Assembly: GCF_000238275.3 (NCBI RefSeq)
Contig: NZ_AHCF03000003.1
Coordinates: 744,001-808,000, forward strand
DNA length: 64,000 nucleotides
Direction of reading: 5' to 3'
From: Pseudoalteromonas undina
Lineage (GTDB): Bacteria > Pseudomonadota > Gammaproteobacteria > Enterobacterales > Alteromonadaceae
The translations under genes and the position numbers were made by a program. This document shows positions 27,205 through 36,566 of this stretch, one piece after another; the first letter of the stretch is position 1, and every line of letters begins with the position of its first letter. The notes below the pieces were generated by a model, which did no database searches, was not told the DNA's origin, and saw only the letters and a list, made by a program, of their open reading frames with translations.

Positions 27205-30200
27205 TGTCTGTATTTAAAAAAGTCACTGCAGCACTTAGCACCTTAGTTGTTGCTGTATTAGTGACATTGTTTTGCGTTGTTTTTACAGCTCCAGGTAACC
27301 AGCTAATTGCTTATAGCGCCAATAAGTTAGTTGACGGCTTAAAAATTGAAATAAAAAGCGGGCGTTTTTTATATAATGATGCGTTTAATTTTCGCTTTGA
27401 GCGTGACGGTTTATTACTTGATGCTCAGCAGCTTAAACTAGATTTATTTTGGTGGCACTGTGATGGTATGTGTATTGATAACTTAAGTGCCCGGTCTATA
27501 AAACTAAACTTACCAGCATCGTCATCTAATTCTCCTGATACATCTAACGAACCGTTGGAACAAATCAGTTTGCCATTTAATATTGCACTTAAGCGTTTAG
27601 CGGTCAGTGAGTTTGTGTTAAATCACACAAGTGCAAACGTAGTTGTTAATAATATGGAGATTGCTGCAAAGGCACAAGGTGCTGATATTCAAATTAAAAA
27701 CGTGAATATTCCGAGTGTTTTAATCGCGTTAAAAGAGCAGCCTGGAGAAAATACAGCCAGTTCTACCCCAATTACTGAGTTACCAGCATTACCTAATATC
27801 GCATTTATGTCGCCACTCAATATTTACCTAGAACAGTTTAATATTGCGCAGTTCACGGTGGAGCAGAATGCACAGCAAAATGTGGTAAATAATATTGCGC
27901 TACAAATGAAGCTAATAGGTTCTGAGATTAACGTTGCTTCATTGTCTGCAAATTATCAGCAGTGGCAGCTTAATACTGCACTTAACGCAAAGCTTAAAGG
28001 CCGCTTACCAATTAATGGCGATATCAGTCTAAAAGGGCATGGTTATGATGCCAATATGCAAATAGGCGGAGACTTAGAAAAGCTCAATGTAGATATAAAA
28101 AGCAGTGAATCATTTCCTTTTGAACTAGCTGCTACGGCTAATCTTAAACAACCAAATTATCCATTTAGTGTTAATGGCGATGTAGAGCAGTGGATTATCG
28201 AAACAGCAAGTAAAGAGTTAAAGATAACCGACGTAAAATTAACCGCACAAGGCAATGCTAACGATTATCAGTTATCGTTATTTGGTAATAGTCAGTTAGG
28301 TGCTTATCCAACTGTGAATATTAACAGTCAAATTAATGGCTCACTGAGCGAAGCAAACTTAAAAAAGTTAGCCCTTAAAGCGAATGAGAGCCAAGCTACT
28401 ATCCAAGCGAATATCGACTGGCAAAATGGGGTTAGTGCTAACTTTAGCGGCGCGCTATCGAGTTTAAAAGCGCAATACCTCACTGACACACTTACCAGTG
28501 ATATTTCAGGGCAGTTTAAAGGGGCATTTGTTACCAGTTTAAATAGCTGGCAATTAAGTATGGATGACACCCAATTAAGCGGGTTACTAAATGATGTACC
28601 GCTTAATTTTGCTGCTCAATTTAACTTAAATGATGAACTTAAAGCCACTGTAAATAAATTTAACCTTAGCAGCGGTACAAACAGGTTAACCTTAACAGGC
28701 GAAGTTGATCAGCAATGGCAGATTAATGGGGCTATTACGCTGCAAAGTAATGATGAGGCAAAGCTTCCGTTTATTGCTAACGGTAAAGCCGATTTAAGTA
28801 TAAGAGGCGAGCGGTTGAAGCCTGCAGTTGATTTAGCGTTAAAGCTAGAGCAGTTTATTTATGACGAAATTAATATTAATAAGTTGGCGTTAAAAGCACA
28901 GTTAGACACCGCTACCGATTGGCAAACAGATATCAGCGTTAGTCTTGATTCAGCGCGTGTTATGAATCATCAAATTAATAAAGTGGAAATAGTCGGCAGT
29001 GGTGATAAAACCGATCATCAATTGAGTGCATCTATTGATGCTGATGCTGGGGCTGCCTCGTTTGAACTAAATGGCAAACTTGCTAACGCGATTTGGCAAG
29101 GTGAACTCAGTAATATTAGTGTAAGTGATAAAACGCTTAGCTTTGAAAATGCTAAAGATATAGCCGTAATTATAGATTCGAAAACGGGCGACTTTGATGT
29201 GAGTGCGCATTGTTGGCAATCGAGTAATAGTAAGTTATGTATTGATAGATTGAATCAAACCCGCGAATTAGGCCAGCTTAACGTAAAACTGGCCAATCTT
29301 GCATTGCGAGAGCTAAAACATTGGTTACCAGAGAATGTAATAACACGTGGTGATATAGCGGGAGACTTTGCTGCTAATTGGCAAGCAGGCACACTTAAAA
29401 CTCTACGCGCTAATTTAAATTCATCAGGGCTTAACGCGGTACTTATTAACGAAGAAGATCGATTTAAGCTACCTATAGAAACGCTAAACATAAGCGCTTT
29501 TTCTGATGCTAAGGTTGGTCAAATAGAAGCTAACATAGAATCGAGTGTTTTGGGTAAAGTAACGACTAAAGTTAATATTGATGATATTCAAAATAAGCAA
29601 ACGCTTAACGGTAATATTCAAATTGATAAAATTTTATTGTCTGATATACAGCCATTTTTAAATACGTTCGAGCAGCTTAATGGCGCCATTCGTGGGCAAG
29701 TTGCATTAGCAGGCACACTTAAAGACCCTTTGTTAGAGGGAAATTTAAACATAGAGAATATCAACCTAGAAGGTGAACAACTACCTGTCGCCCTTAAAAA
29801 TTCCAGTATTAATGTGGCGTTTAATAAGTCCACCGCCACCATTGAGGGAGATTTAAATGACCCTCAAGGCGGACAGGTAAAATTAACGGGGAATGTTGAT
29901 TGGCAAGGTGAACAACCAGCTGTAAATATGAATGTAGTCGGCAGTGAGTTTTTTGTAAGAGCGCAACAAGGCGTGGTGTTTAAGGTATCACCAGAGTTAA
30001 AAATAAGTTTAGCTGACAATGCACTTAAGCTGGCAGGTGATGTTGTAGTGCCTTATGGTCGAATAGAAATTGAAGAGCTGCCAGAGGGGGCTGTACAGGT
30101 TAGTGATGATGAAATAATTTTGGATCAAACTACGCAAAATACTAAAAAAGCCCCATTTAACTACGATATTGATTTAAAAGTAACGGTTAAAAATGATGTC

Positions 30201-30875
30201 AGAGTAGCCTCATTTGGACTTGAGTCTAAGGTAGTGGGTGATATGGATATAAAAATGAGTCAAGACTCACCCATCATTGCCATTGGTGAGCTCAATTTAA
30301 TTGAAGGAACCTACTTGGCATTTGGTCAAGACTTAATAATTAGAACCGGGCAAATTGGTTTTAGTGGCGCAATAGATAAACCTCATTTAAATATTAAAGC
30401 CATTCGCAACCCAAATAATACCGCCGATGGTGTTATTGCAGGTGTTACTTTAACTGGCAGTGTTGAGCAGCCAAATTTAAAAGTATTTTCAGAGCCGGGC
30501 ATGGACCAAGCACAAGCCCTAGCGTGTTTGCTGAATGGTCAACCATTAGGGGAGGGCGACAGTTCAACGGATGCAATGTTAACTCAATTACTACTTTCTC
30601 AAGGAGTGAGCCGAAGCGAAAGCTTAGTGTCTAAAGTCGGTGAATCGTTTGGCTTGTCAGATGTCAGTTTAAGTTCTAAAGGTAGTGGCGAGCAAACAAA
30701 GGTAGAAATATCAGGTTATTTAGCACCGAGTTTGCAGGTTAAATATAGCGTGGGGGTATTTGAGTCGCTCAGTGAAGTGGCAGTGCGTTATCAGCTAATG
30801 TCGAAGTTATATATAGAAATAACCAGTGGCCTGTATCAAAATGTCGACATACTGTATAAATTCAATTGGGATTAA
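27204..30875 (+). CDS. tamB: TamB, inner-membrane-anchored AsmA-like/DUF490 protein
   Basis: 1223 aa (E. coli 1259). One N-terminal membrane helix (about residues 8-28) anchors a long periplasmic beta-rich body. The conserved C-terminal DUF490 domain is recognisable (IAIGELNLIEGTYLAFGQDLIIRTGQIGFSG, DQAQALACLLNGQPLGEG, YNVDILYKFNWD-like end). These proteins form a hydrophobic groove thought to carry lipids between membranes. Start overlaps the tamA stop by one base. Confidence 0.94.
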   Translation: MSVFKKVTAALSTLVVAVLVTLFCVVFTAPGNQLIAYSANKLVDGLKIEIKSGRFLYNDAFNFRFERDGLLLDAQQLKLDLFWWHCDGMCIDNLSARSIKLNLPASSSNSPDTSNEPLEQISLPFNIALKRLAVSEFVLNHTSANVVVNNMEIAAKAQGADIQIKNVNIPSVLIALKEQPGENTASSTPITELPALPNIAFMSPLNIYLEQFNIAQFTVEQNAQQNVVNNIALQMKLIGSEINVASLSANYQQWQLNTALNAKLKGRLPINGDISLKGHGYDANMQIGGDLEKLNVDIKSSESFPFELAATANLKQPNYPFSVNGDVEQWIIETASKELKITDVKLTAQGNANDYQLSLFGNSQLGAYPTVNINSQINGSLSEANLKKLALKANESQATIQANIDWQNGVSANFSGALSSLKAQYLTDTLTSDISGQFKGAFVTSLNSWQLSMDDTQLSGLLNDVPLNFAAQFNLNDELKATVNKFNLSSGTNRLTLTGEVDQQWQINGAITLQSNDEAKLPFIANGKADLSIRGERLKPAVDLALKLEQFIYDEININKLALKAQLDTATDWQTDISVSLDSARVMNHQINKVEIVGSGDKTDHQLSASIDADAGAASFELNGKLANAIWQGELSNISVSDKTLSFENAKDIAVIIDSKTGDFDVSAHCWQSSNSKLCIDRLNQTRELGQLNVKLANLALRELKHWLPENVITRGDIAGDFAANWQAGTLKTLRANLNSSGLNAVLINEEDRFKLPIETLNISAFSDAKVGQIEANIESSVLGKVTTKVNIDDIQNKQTLNGNIQIDKILLSDIQPFLNTFEQLNGAIRGQVALAGTLKDPLLEGNLNIENINLEGEQLPVALKNSSINVAFNKSTATIEGDLNDPQGGQVKLTGNVDWQGEQPAVNMNVVGSEFFVRAQQGVVFKVSPELKISLADNALKLAGDVVVPYGRIEIEELPEGAVQVSDDEIILDQTTQNTKKAPFNYDIDLKVTVKNDVRVASFGLESKVVGDMDIKMSQDSPIIAIGELNLIEGTYLAFGQDLIIRTGQIGFSGAIDKPHLNIKAIRNPNNTADGVIAGVTLTGSVEQPNLKVFSEPGMDQAQALACLLNGQPLGEGDSSTDAMLTQLLLSQGVSRSESLVSKVGESFGLSDVSLSSKGSGEQTKVEISGYLAPSLQVKYSVGVFESLSEVAVRYQLMSKLYIEITSGLYQNVDILYKFNWD

Positions 30876-30913
30876 CCTTTATCTACCAATACCAATAATA
30901 AAAAGGAAAAGGT

Positions 30914-31795
30914 ATGAAAAAATTCGTAATCACTCTTATAGCGTCGGCTTTGCTCGGCGGATGTGTCCAGCAAAGCACTTTGCCATCAACGCCAGTTAAA
31001 AGCCTAACCAGTAGTGAGATTATTGCTGCTACAACAGATGAGCAATGGCGATGGGTAGATCCTGAGAATATTTTAAAACTAACCCTACCTACCGGTGCTG
31101 CGTATATTGAGCTCAATCCAGCGCTTGCGCCAAAACACAGTGCCAATATTAAAAAATTGGCACGACAGGGCTTTTATCAGGGCACTCATATTTATCGTTT
31201 TGTGGAAGGGTTTGTTGCTCAAGGTGGTGATAGCACGGGTAAGAAGTTAACTAAAACCAAAAATAGCACAGTACCTGCCGAGTTTTATTTAACCACCAAT
31301 AAGCCGCTTATGATCACTGAAATGGGTAGGGATGGTTATGCACCAATAACCGGGTTTTTAAATGGTTTTGCGGTGGCGCAAAATGAAACACGTGATCAAA
31401 CATGGCAAATTCATTGCCATGGTGTATTTGCAATGGCGCGCGGCAACGATATTAATAGTGCCAGCACGGAATTTTTTGTCACCATAGGGCAAGGTCCACG
31501 TTATTTAGACAAAAATATCACCGTATTTGGGCGAGTACTTACAGGTATGGCACATTTTCATCAGCTAGCGCGCACACCTAAAGGTGGTAGCGAGTTTAAT
31601 CCTATTACAGATTTACAAGTATTAGCCGACGTTAGCAGCGATAGCAGCCGATTTAAAGTAATGAAAACAGACTCAGATGCATTTAAACAGTTAATTTCAG
31701 CACGAGGTAGTCGTAGTGAGGAATGGTTTGCGTATAGCCATAATTACATTGATGTGTGTGGAATGCCAGTGCCAACTAAGCAACTTAACGATTAA
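30914..31795 (+). CDS. lipoprotein cyclophilin-type peptidyl-prolyl isomerase
   Basis: 293 aa. The signal ends in the lipobox ALLGGC (Cys17), so the protein is a membrane-anchored lipoprotein. A cyclophilin domain covers about 50-270, with YRFVEGFVAQGGD, FAMARGNDINSASTEFFVTIG and FGRVLTGM motifs. A loop around residues 145-180 is longer than in PpiB. It probably assists folding of envelope proteins, in keeping with tamAB just upstream (38-base gap), and may be in their operon. AAGGAAAAGG before ATG is a strong ribosome-binding site. Confidence 0.88.
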   Translation: MKKFVITLIASALLGGCVQQSTLPSTPVKSLTSSEIIAATTDEQWRWVDPENILKLTLPTGAAYIELNPALAPKHSANIKKLARQGFYQGTHIYRFVEGFVAQGGDSTGKKLTKTKNSTVPAEFYLTTNKPLMITEMGRDGYAPITGFLNGFAVAQNETRDQTWQIHCHGVFAMARGNDINSASTEFFVTIGQGPRYLDKNITVFGRVLTGMAHFHQLARTPKGGSEFNPITDLQVLADVSSDSSRFKVMKTDSDAFKQLISARGSRSEEWFAYSHNYIDVCGMPVPTKQLND

Positions 31796-31821
31796 AAAAA
31801 GGAGCCTCGGGCTCCTTTTTT
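31794..31821. terminator. bidirectional intrinsic terminator
   Basis: GGAGCC-tcg-GGCTCC stem flanked by A7 and T6, so it can stop both the cyclophilin gene (+) and queF (-), which converge here. Confidence 0.92.
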
Positions 31822-31828
31822 GCTTAGC

Positions 31829-32674
31829 TTATTGACGGTTTATTTTTACCGCAAAAGGGGTATCGTTATGATGCGTTGAGCGATATGGATTAATATCAAG
31901 GCCGCCACGACGCGTATAGCGCGCATACACTTCAAGCTCTTTAATATTCAATTGAGTGGTTAAGTCGCTATAAATACGCTCCACACATTGCTCATGGAAC
32001 TCATTATGGGTCCTAAACGAAATTAAATAGCGTAATAATGACTCACGACACACTTGCTCACCAGTATAACGAATAATAATGCTGGCCCAATCCGGCTGTG
32101 AAGTAATTAAACAGTTCGATTTAAGCAGGTGACTATGCAAGGTTTCGCTAACCACTTTATCGCTTTGTGACTTTAAAGAATGTGCATCAATATGGTAGTT
32201 ATCTATTTCAATATCTAACTCATCAATACACTCACCTGGAAGCGGTGTGCAAGGAATACAATTATAATCATCAGCGCTGTATAAGGTCACCTTTACCGGG
32301 CTGTTTACCGCATTTGATAAGTCGTCAATTAAATGTTGCTTAACAATTTCAACACTACCAAAGCGGCTTTGGTTAAAACTGTTTAAATAAAGCTTAAACG
32401 ACTTTGACTCTATAATGTGACTACTTTGACATTCGAAAGTAAATATCGCCACCGCAACTTGTGGTTTGCCTTTGGTATTTAACCAAGATAGTTCGTAACC
32501 GGTCCAAATATCTTGGCCTTTGAATGGTAATGCGGCTTCATCAATACTCAACGCGTCGCGATTAAGCTTGCGAGCAATAGGAAAAAGCAAGCTGGGCGTG
32601 TATTGATCTACATACTCAGTAGATTGACCAAGTACGCTGCCTTTAAGATCGGGAGAATTGCTGTAATCTGTCAT
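31829..32674 (-). CDS. queF: NADPH-dependent 7-cyano-7-deazaguanine reductase QueF
   Basis: 281 aa, the long (YqcD-type) QueF form. Recognisable: [23 protein letters not shown], the substrate loop [22 protein letters not shown] with the catalytic Cys, and [19 protein letters not shown]. It reduces preQ0 to preQ1 in queuosine tRNA modification. It is divergent from syd, as in E. coli. Confidence 0.95.
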   Translation of the reverse strand: MTDYSNSPDLKGSVLGQSTEYVDQYTPSLLFPIARKLNRDALSIDEAALPFKGQDIWTGYELSWLNTKGKPQVAVAIFTFECQSSHIIESKSFKLYLNSFNQSRFGSVEIVKQHLIDDLSNAVNSPVKVTLYSADDYNCIPCTPLPGECIDELDIEIDNYHIDAHSLKSQSDKVVSETLHSHLLKSNCLITSQPDWASIIIRYTGEQVCRESLLRYLISFRTHNEFHEQCVERIYSDLTTQLNIKELEVYARYTRRGGLDINPYRSTHHNDTPFAVKINRQ

Positions 32675-32733
32675 GTTTGCTCTTAAATAGTTACAATAGG
32701 GACATTATATCTAAATTAAATGAGTTTCACAGT

Positions 32734-33273
32734 ATGTCTGTTGCAATGCAATTAGCCCAACTTCACCAACGCTTTAGTGAAAAAACCATCAAAAATACAC
32801 AAAAGCAGCCACTCATCGCCCACGATGAGCAATGGCCAAGCCCTTGTGAAATAGGCACAGCCGATGAGCACGGTATGATTCAATGGCAAGCGATAGTGAG
32901 AGAGCCTGCAGGTTCTTTGGCTGATCTCGCTAACGCATTAGAGCTTGAATTTCCTGATGAACTTAGCCAGTTTTATGGCCACATGTTTGCTGGCAGTATT
33001 TTAGCCAGCGTTGATGGCCATCAAGTAGAATTATTACAAGCGTGGAATGAGGATGACTTTGACTTACTGCAACAAAATATCACGGGTCATGTTTTAATGA
33101 AGCGAAAGCTAAAGCAAGCGCCAAGTGTTTTTATTGGTTTAACTGATCAAGATGATTTACTTGTTACGGTATTAGTGGAAACAGGTGAGGTGTGCCTAGA
33201 GTATGTAGGTAAAAAGCCACATCATGTACTCGCCAAAAACCTCAGTGAATTTATAGCGTCGTTGGCAGTATAA
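32734..33273 (+). CDS. syd: SecY-interacting protein Syd
   Basis: 179 aa from ATG at 32734; the E. coli protein is 181. An upstream in-frame ATG at 32677 would begin only three bases from queF and is less likely. Family motifs: WPSPCEIG, FAGSILASVDG, LLQAWNEDDFDLLQQNITGHVLMKRKLK, SGEVCLE-like ETGEVCLE. Syd binds SecY at the cytoplasmic face and checks improperly assembled translocon. The gene order queF-syd-csrB-yqcC is as in E. coli but with inserted genes. Confidence 0.9.
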   Translation: MSVAMQLAQLHQRFSEKTIKNTQKQPLIAHDEQWPSPCEIGTADEHGMIQWQAIVREPAGSLADLANALELEFPDELSQFYGHMFAGSILASVDGHQVELLQAWNEDDFDLLQQNITGHVLMKRKLKQAPSVFIGLTDQDDLLVTVLVETGEVCLEYVGKKPHHVLAKNLSEFIASLAV

Positions 33274-33286
33274 TTATAAGGTAATT

Positions 33287-33320
33287 TTAAGGTGTGATGT
33301 TTTAGACATAGCACCTTAAG
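33287..33320. other. stem-loop between convergent syd and DUF2310 genes
   Basis: ttaaggtg ... caccttaa arms with an inner atgt/acat stem give a hairpin between two convergent genes. No clear T-run follows, so it is a doubtful terminator. Confidence 0.35.
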
Positions 33321-33328
33321 TATGGGAC

Positions 33329-34102
33329 TTATTGAAAATCCCATGAAATATTAGACACTAAACCACACGGCTCACACCTAAAATCAAATAAACCAAACCA
33401 TGGCTCAGGTAATTTCCATTCACCTTGGCAACTTGGGCATTTACGCTTAAGCTCCGAGGTTTTATCAACCCCACCTACACGGTATAAGTAATAGTAAACT
33501 GGCTTTTTAGTTAAAAAGCTGATGCGTTTGCTAATATCTTTACCTCGGCGATACAAATCACTTTGTGTGCTGGCTATTTCCTCTAGTGCAGGAAATTCAC
33601 AGCGAGTTGCGCCATTAATTTGAATTTGATCGCATGCTTGCCAATCTTCTTGCCATTTAATCAGGGTTTTATAATCGCCATTGGCAATTGCCGGAATATT
33701 AAATAGCGGAACGGGTAAAAAGTCATCGCCACAATACAGTGGGCTACAGGTGTGCACATACGTAGTATATAAAATATAGCTTGAGGGCTCTTTACAACCA
33801 TCGGCACCGTTTGAGTGAATGTCTTGACCTATTATTTTCACCTTTGGTGCTAACAAGCCTGCATCATGAAGCTTTTCAACACTGTGCTTTACAAATGCAC
33901 TGTTGTTAAGAGGGTGCATAGCGTCTTCGGTCGGACACATAACGCGAGTGATAAAATAGCCATCTTTTAACACCGTTGGAAATTCTTCTCCAATGATTTG
34001 GCCATTAAAACGTAATGCATTTACCAAGCGGTTTATTGCTTGCTCGGCTTGCTCTAAGGTGGTGTCTTGGTAGCAATCAAATGTTAAATCAACAACAAAC
34101 AT
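33329..34102 (-). CDS. zinc-ribbon protein of the DUF2310 family
   Basis: 257 aa. The C-terminus has a zinc-ribbon: CPSCQGEW and, about 20 residues later, CEPCG. The N-terminal part (FVVDLTFDCYQDTTLEQAEQAINRLVNALRFNGQI) and the YTTYVHTCSPLYCGDDFLPVPL stretch are typical of this family, often named possibly nucleic-acid-binding; the actual role is unknown. The 89-aa gene lies 13 bases upstream and probably shares its transcript. Confidence 0.75.
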   Translation of the reverse strand: MFVVDLTFDCYQDTTLEQAEQAINRLVNALRFNGQIIGEEFPTVLKDGYFITRVMCPTEDAMHPLNNSAFVKHSVEKLHDAGLLAPKVKIIGQDIHSNGADGCKEPSSYILYTTYVHTCSPLYCGDDFLPVPLFNIPAIANGDYKTLIKWQEDWQACDQIQINGATRCEFPALEEIASTQSDLYRRGKDISKRISFLTKKPVYYYLYRVGGVDKTSELKRKCPSCQGEWKLPEPWFGLFDFRCEPCGLVSNISWDFQ

Positions 34103-34115
34103 TTATAGTCTCAAA

Positions 34116-34385
34116 TTATTTTGGCGCGAGCAGTGTAAGTAATTGATCTAACTTTTGCTCAATTCTATCTAATTGAGAGCTGTTTTGACCTTCATTACTG
34201 GTACTTTGCTTTGGGGGTTTCATTAAATTATAAATTGAATCAGGATTATTCTTATATTGACTCACCGCAGCAATAATAACCGGCATTGGGGTCGGTGTTG
34301 TTAAACGACTTTTAGTTAGTGCAACAGTGGGAACTTTGCCTTCATCAAGAAGGACTTTTATAGCTTCAAATACAGCAGCGTTCAT
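34116..34385 (-). CDS. conserved small protein of unknown function
   Basis: 89 aa. I do not recognise the family with certainty. The N-terminal half (FEAIKVLLDEGKVPTVALTKSRLTTPTPMPVIIAAVSQYK) resembles the helix-turn-helix-like N-terminus of KfrA-type DNA-binding proteins; the C-terminus is a short amphipathic helix (SQLDRIEQKLDQLLTLLAPK) that could multimerise. It is 13 bases ahead of the DUF2310 gene. Confidence 0.65.
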   Translation of the reverse strand: MNAAVFEAIKVLLDEGKVPTVALTKSRLTTPTPMPVIIAAVSQYKNNPDSIYNLMKPPKQSTSNEGQNSSQLDRIEQKLDQLLTLLAPK

Positions 34386-34489
34386 TCAATTATAACTCTT
34401 TTATAAAGTAAGCTCGCAACATAGACGCTGCGAGCGGGTATGGTATCAATAAAGTGGCTAAGGCACATTAAAATGCGCCATAAAATTAA

Positions 34490-34723
34490 TTATTTTTGAC
34501 GAAGACGTACGTCTAATTCATCTATTACTTCACTCCAATCGCCATCAACCGCTAGTGATTCGGCAATGAAATGTTGTTGGGCTTCATCCCAAAAGGGAGC
34601 ATCTTGCAACAAGGTTGTATCGGCAATGGAGTGCGAGGCAATAAATGCATCTATTTGCGCATCCGAATCCGGCAGTCCTAGTTGGGCGAACAAGGTATTA
34701 ATTGTATGTTTTGTTGTATCCAT
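34490..34723 (-). CDS. DUF2789 family protein
   Basis: A 77-aa acidic protein starting MDTTKHTINTLFAQLGLP, with APFWDEAQQHFIAESLAVDGDWSEVIDELDVRLR near the end, the typical DUF2789 pattern. Function unknown. GGAGCATTATTATG gives a good ribosome-binding site. The 288 bases between it and the GNAT gene (34724-35011) hold the two divergent promoters and no gene. Confidence 0.8.
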   Translation of the reverse strand: MDTTKHTINTLFAQLGLPDSDAQIDAFIASHSIADTTLLQDAPFWDEAQQHFIAESLAVDGDWSEVIDELDVRLRQK

Positions 34724-35011
34724 AATAATGCTCCTAAATGAATTAATATGTATTAACTCTAGGGGGGAATGGTATATCTAGCCAGTTTAACCCTTACTGA
34801 ATTTACGCTTTATTTATTCAGTAGTAAGTCGCTAAAGCATGATCTGACTCAATGCAGTGGATGAGCGTACTAACTAAAATGTAAATTCGCTTATTTGTCT
34901 CACTTAGGTATATAGTTATATAAGCATTTGGTCATCGTTGTAGTTCAAAATTAATCCCAAACAAGTTACGCGGCGTAATGACAACGGGTATAAAATAATA
35001 AAGGAAATAAA

Positions 35012-35662
35012 ATGACAGCCACAGCAGAATCGACAGACGCCTTTAGTGTTCAGCATATTGCACCAGAGGATATAAGCACAGCAGCCAGCCTAATTTATCA
35101 GGCATACCAAAACGATCCTATTTTACAAACTCTGCTAGGGTATAACGAAGACAACCCGCTCGATTATGAAAAAAAACTACGTGCACTTATTCGTGAAGAG
35201 CTCAGTAGCTTTTGGCAAGAGAAGCAGCCTTTAATTGGCCTTTACCGTAATGATAAATTAAAAGCGGTTGCCTGTGTGTTTGAGTCAAATAGCCAATTAC
35301 AAGCTGAGCGTTATTGGCATTGGCGATTAAAGCTGATGCTAAGTGCAGGTTATTTACAAACGAATCAATTAATTGAAAAAGAAAAAACCATTCGTGACGC
35401 CTTAAAGCCGCAAGGGAATTATTACTTTTTAGCGTTTATTGCGGTTGATCCACACTTTCACGGGCAAGGGTTTGGTCGCACTTTACTTAAAGGTTTAGAT
35501 GGCTTAATACACGATAATCCTGAGTCTTCTGGTATAGCGGTATTTGTGACTCGTGACGAGCATACGAAATTTTTTAAATCGCAAGGCTTTGAGCACTTTA
35601 AACAACTTTCATTTAACCAAGTTAAGGGTGAATTACTATTTAAAGTTGCTAATGCTCAATAA
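35012..35662 (+). CDS. GNAT-family N-acetyltransferase
   Basis: 216 aa. The acetyl-CoA-binding motif is visible as FIAVDPHFHGQGFGRTLLKGL (V-x3-Q-G-x-G-R), followed by SSGIAVFVTRDEHTKFFKSQGFEHF typical of the last GNAT strand. The acceptor substrate cannot be predicted. AAGGAAATAAAATG start. Single gene. Confidence 0.85.
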   Translation: MTATAESTDAFSVQHIAPEDISTAASLIYQAYQNDPILQTLLGYNEDNPLDYEKKLRALIREELSSFWQEKQPLIGLYRNDKLKAVACVFESNSQLQAERYWHWRLKLMLSAGYLQTNQLIEKEKTIRDALKPQGNYYFLAFIAVDPHFHGQGFGRTLLKGLDGLIHDNPESSGIAVFVTRDEHTKFFKSQGFEHFKQLSFNQVKGELLFKVANAQ

Positions 35663-35871
35663 AGGTAGTTGTTCATAATGGCGCATCTGTAAGCCTATGT
35701 TCCAAATCGGGCACACCAGTGTGAGATATATCCTACATTAGTGTGCTCTTTGTCAGTTTAAATCCATTATTTATCTGTTTATAAGCATCAAGCTTCTGTT
35801 ATTTATAGCTATTTTAGTTTTTTCAATTTTGTGACATTAAATTTTTTAGTTTTCCTCACTATTATACCCAG

Positions 35872-36255
35872 CCGTTTGGTTTAAACTTTACTTTGTCAAG
35901 ACGACATAGCTCAATGATTGAGCTAATGCCATGGATATGGAATCAGGCAGCATAGTAGTGACTAGCAGGAAGCGTAAAGGACAAGTTAACACGGATGCAA
36001 GGATGAAACAGGAAGTACATGAAGTACTAAAATAGCTAGGAGCTATTTAAAGGATACCAAGGATGATGCGATAGGACATTGCAGGAGCGTTAGTTTACGC
36101 AGGACGGCCAAGGCGGCAAGAGGATATTGCAGGATGCAATGGAGGGCTAACACGGTAGTTTGCTCGTTCAGTGGATGATAAACAAGGATCAGGTAAAGGA
36201 TACCTTACAGGATGTTGGCAATTAGGGCGTAACTGAGGTTACGCCTTGGTTTTTT
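35872..36255 (+). ncRNA. csrB: CsrB-family regulatory RNA (sequesters CsrA)
   Basis: In this roughly 380-base gene-free region I count 20 GGA motifs between about 35930 and 36215, many as AGGA or AAGGA. Several sit in hairpin loops, for example ATTGC-AGGAT-GCAAT near 36127 and AATAGCT-AGG-AGCTATT near 36032. That is the hallmark of CsrB/CsrC RNAs, which bind many CsrA dimers and relieve translational repression. A strong terminator closes it. Upstream, TATTAT at 35860 could be the -10 element; the 5' end is an estimate. The place between the syd side and yqcC fits E. coli, where csrB lies between syd and yqcC. A TGTAAG half-site at 35688, about 180 bases upstream, might be part of a GacA/UvrY site. 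Confidence 0.88.
36225..36255 (+). terminator. intrinsic terminator of the CsrB-like RNA
   Basis: ggcgtaac-tgag-gttacgcc stem, then ttggtttttt. It ends the ncRNA just before the convergent DUF3301 gene. Confidence 0.92.
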
Positions 36256-36266
36256 GTTTACAAAAA

Positions 36267-36566
36267 TTATATCTTATGCGGTGGCACAACCACACTTTTT
36301 AGCTTTTCATCTTCCATGATTAACACTCCCTGATAAGCATTTTCACCATCGCTTGAAAATTCAAAAATAAATTCGCTTTTCATGCCCGGTTTACCACTTT
36401 TTAAAATGCCAAACCGACGCTTGCTACAAGCCACACTCATTAGTTGTACCTGCAATTGCTCACTTTGGCGTTTGGCATGAACGTTCGCTGCTTCGGCTAT
36501 TTTACGATTTAGCCAAAAAAAATAAATTACAGCCCCAATAAGTATGAACGTCCATAAACTAGCCAT
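36267..36566 (-). CDS. DUF3301 family membrane-anchored protein
   Basis: 99 aa: one N-terminal membrane helix (LWTFILIGAVIYFFWLNRKI) and a small soluble part with CSKRRFGILKSGKPGMKSEFIFEFSSDGENAYQG. The pairing with a DUF3549 gene upstream is common in Alteromonadales and Vibrio. Function unknown. Its start follows the DUF3549 stop directly. Confidence 0.8.
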   Translation of the reverse strand: MASLWTFILIGAVIYFFWLNRKIAEAANVHAKRQSEQLQVQLMSVACSKRRFGILKSGKPGMKSEFIFEFSSDGENAYQGVLIMEDEKLKSVVVPPHKI

